From Chloroflexota bacterium (GTDB taxonomy: Bacteria > Chloroflexota > UBA11872), in assembly GCA_026707185.1 (NCBI GenBank), contig JAPOXI010000109.1:1-5860 (forward strand): 5,860 nt of DNA. The letters are read 5' to 3'. Under the pieces are notes generated by a model that was not told the origin of the DNA, made no database searches, and worked only from the letters and a program-made list of their open reading frames with translations. Of this stretch, positions 5,153 to 5,860 are shown piece by piece. A program made the translations under genes and the position numbers. The first letter of the stretch is position 1; each line of letters starts with the position of its first letter.

Positions 5153-5860
5153 ATGGGCGTTCCACTGCGTCAGAGCCTGGCGGTGGGGTGGTACCTGTTC
5201 CGTCAGCGGCTGCAAGGTCGGGACAAGTTCCCGCTCATCGTGGAATTGGAGCCGCTCTACGCCTGCAACCTGGCCTGCGAGGGCTGCGGCAAGATCCAGC
5301 ATCCAACCGAGACGCTGCGACGGCGCATGCCGGTGGAGCAGGCGGTGGCCGCGATCGAGGAGAGCGGCGCGCCGATGGTTTCCATCGCCGGCGGCGAACC
5401 GCTGATCCATCCAGAAATCGACCGCATCGCCGAGGAACTGGTGCGCCGGCGCAAGTTCGTGTACCTGTGCACCAACGCCATCATGCTGGAGCAGAAGCTG
5501 CACCTGTTCACGCCCTCGCCCTACTTCGCGTTTGCCATTCACCTGGACGGTCTTAAAGAACGACACGACCAGTCCGTGGCTCGCGAGGGCGTGTTTGAGG
5601 TGGCCGTCACCGCCATCAAGGCGGCGCAGAAGGCCGGGTTCCGGGTCACCACCAACACGACGTTCTTCACCCACGATTCCGCGCAGGACGTGCGCGACGT
5701 GCTGGACTTCCTGAACGACGAACTGGAAGTCGACAGCATGATGATTTCGCCCGGCTACGCCTATGAGAAGGCGCCCGACCAGGACCACTTTCTGCCCGTC
5801 GATCGCACCCGTGCCGTCTTCAGCGAGGCCTTTGCCGACGGGCGGCGCGATCGCTGGCGC
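5153..5860 (+). CDS. hpnH: Adenosylhopane synthase HpnH (radical SAM), 3' end outside the window
   Basis: The frame is open from ATG 5153 to the last base, giving 236 residues; family members are about 330-380 long, so roughly a third is missing. HpnH uses a [4Fe-4S] cluster and SAM to add the 5'-deoxyadenosyl radical to diploptene, making adenosylhopane, the precursor of C35 hopanoids. The N-terminus MGVPLRQSLAVGWYLFRQRL is the characteristic HpnH start. The cluster motif is CNLACEGC (Cys38, Cys42, Cys45), followed by GKIQHP; the SAM-contact GGEP lies at residues 80-83. Cys106 in YLCTNA matches, by position and as I recall the Zymomonas work, the cysteine that quenches the product radical. 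HLDGLKERHD and TTNTTF are further family blocks. Spacing of 67 nt from the toxin gene and a weak GGAAG suggest separate initiation. HpnG, its usual partner, is not in view. Confidence 0.95.
   Translation, partial: MGVPLRQSLAVGWYLFRQRLQGRDKFPLIVELEPLYACNLACEGCGKIQHPTETLRRRMPVEQAVAAIEESGAPMVSIAGGEPLIHPEIDRIAEELVRRRKFVYLCTNAIMLEQKLHLFTPSPYFAFAIHLDGLKERHDQSVAREGVFEVAVTAIKAAQKAGFRVTTNTTFFTHDSAQDVRDVLDFLNDELEVDSMMISPGYAYEKAPDQDHFLPVDRTRAVFSEAFADGRRDRWR

Noticed and set aside
4967..5788. 273-residue open frame on the minus strand opposite mazF/hpnH
   Set aside because: It lies antisense to a clear hpnH coding frame with all its catalytic motifs. Long antisense frames are expected in GC-rich coding DNA, and its translation shows no recognisable domain.

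Overview
The window is a high-GC bacterial hopanoid (pentacyclic triterpene lipid) biosynthesis locus. All recognised genes are on the + strand. The core runs hpnC (last residues only), hpnD, hpnE, squalene-hopene cyclase (shc/hpnF), and then, after about 1 kb of unrelated genes, hpnH, which runs off the right edge. The products form one pathway. HpnD joins two farnesyl diphosphates into presqualene diphosphate, HpnC converts this to hydroxysqualene, HpnE reduces that to squalene, and SHC cyclises squalene to hopene/hopanol. HpnH then adds a SAM-derived adenosyl group to hopene, the first step toward C35 bacteriohopanepolyols.

Layout. Positions 1-4112 form a tight translationally coupled operon: a 3-nt gap between hpnC and hpnD, a 4-nt GTGA overlap hpnD/hpnE, and a 4-nt ATGA overlap hpnE/shc. 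hpnE is best started at GTG 868; the longer open frame from 676 overlaps hpnD out of frame. Positions 4113-5152 hold a small stress/regulatory cassette. It contains an orphan XRE-family HTH gene (HigA-like antitoxin type, no toxin next to it), then a ribbon-helix-helix antitoxin and a MazF/PemK endoribonuclease toxin overlapping by 7 nt. From 5153 hpnH resumes the hopanoid theme and is open to the window end (236 residues visible). No gap exceeds about 70 bases, and I see no RNA gene, transposase, CRISPR array or convincing intrinsic terminator.

Regulation. The HTH gene and the antitoxin gene each have a TAnnnT -10-like hexamer exactly 6 nt upstream of ATG and no Shine-Dalgarno, which suggests leaderless transcripts. 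The antitoxin -10 is a perfect TATAAT overlapped by a short palindrome (ATACC-GA-GGTAT) that is a plausible autoregulatory operator. A weaker -35/-10 pair precedes hpnH.

Organism. High GC, GTG starts, leaderless-type promoters and HpnE/HpnH sequence style fit a hopanoid-producing Chloroflexota- or Actinomycetota-like bacterium. This is an impression from family resemblance and the phylum is not settled. I found no clearly new biochemical system. The unusual points are the regulator/toxin-antitoxin cassette between shc and hpnH and its compact start-site architecture.
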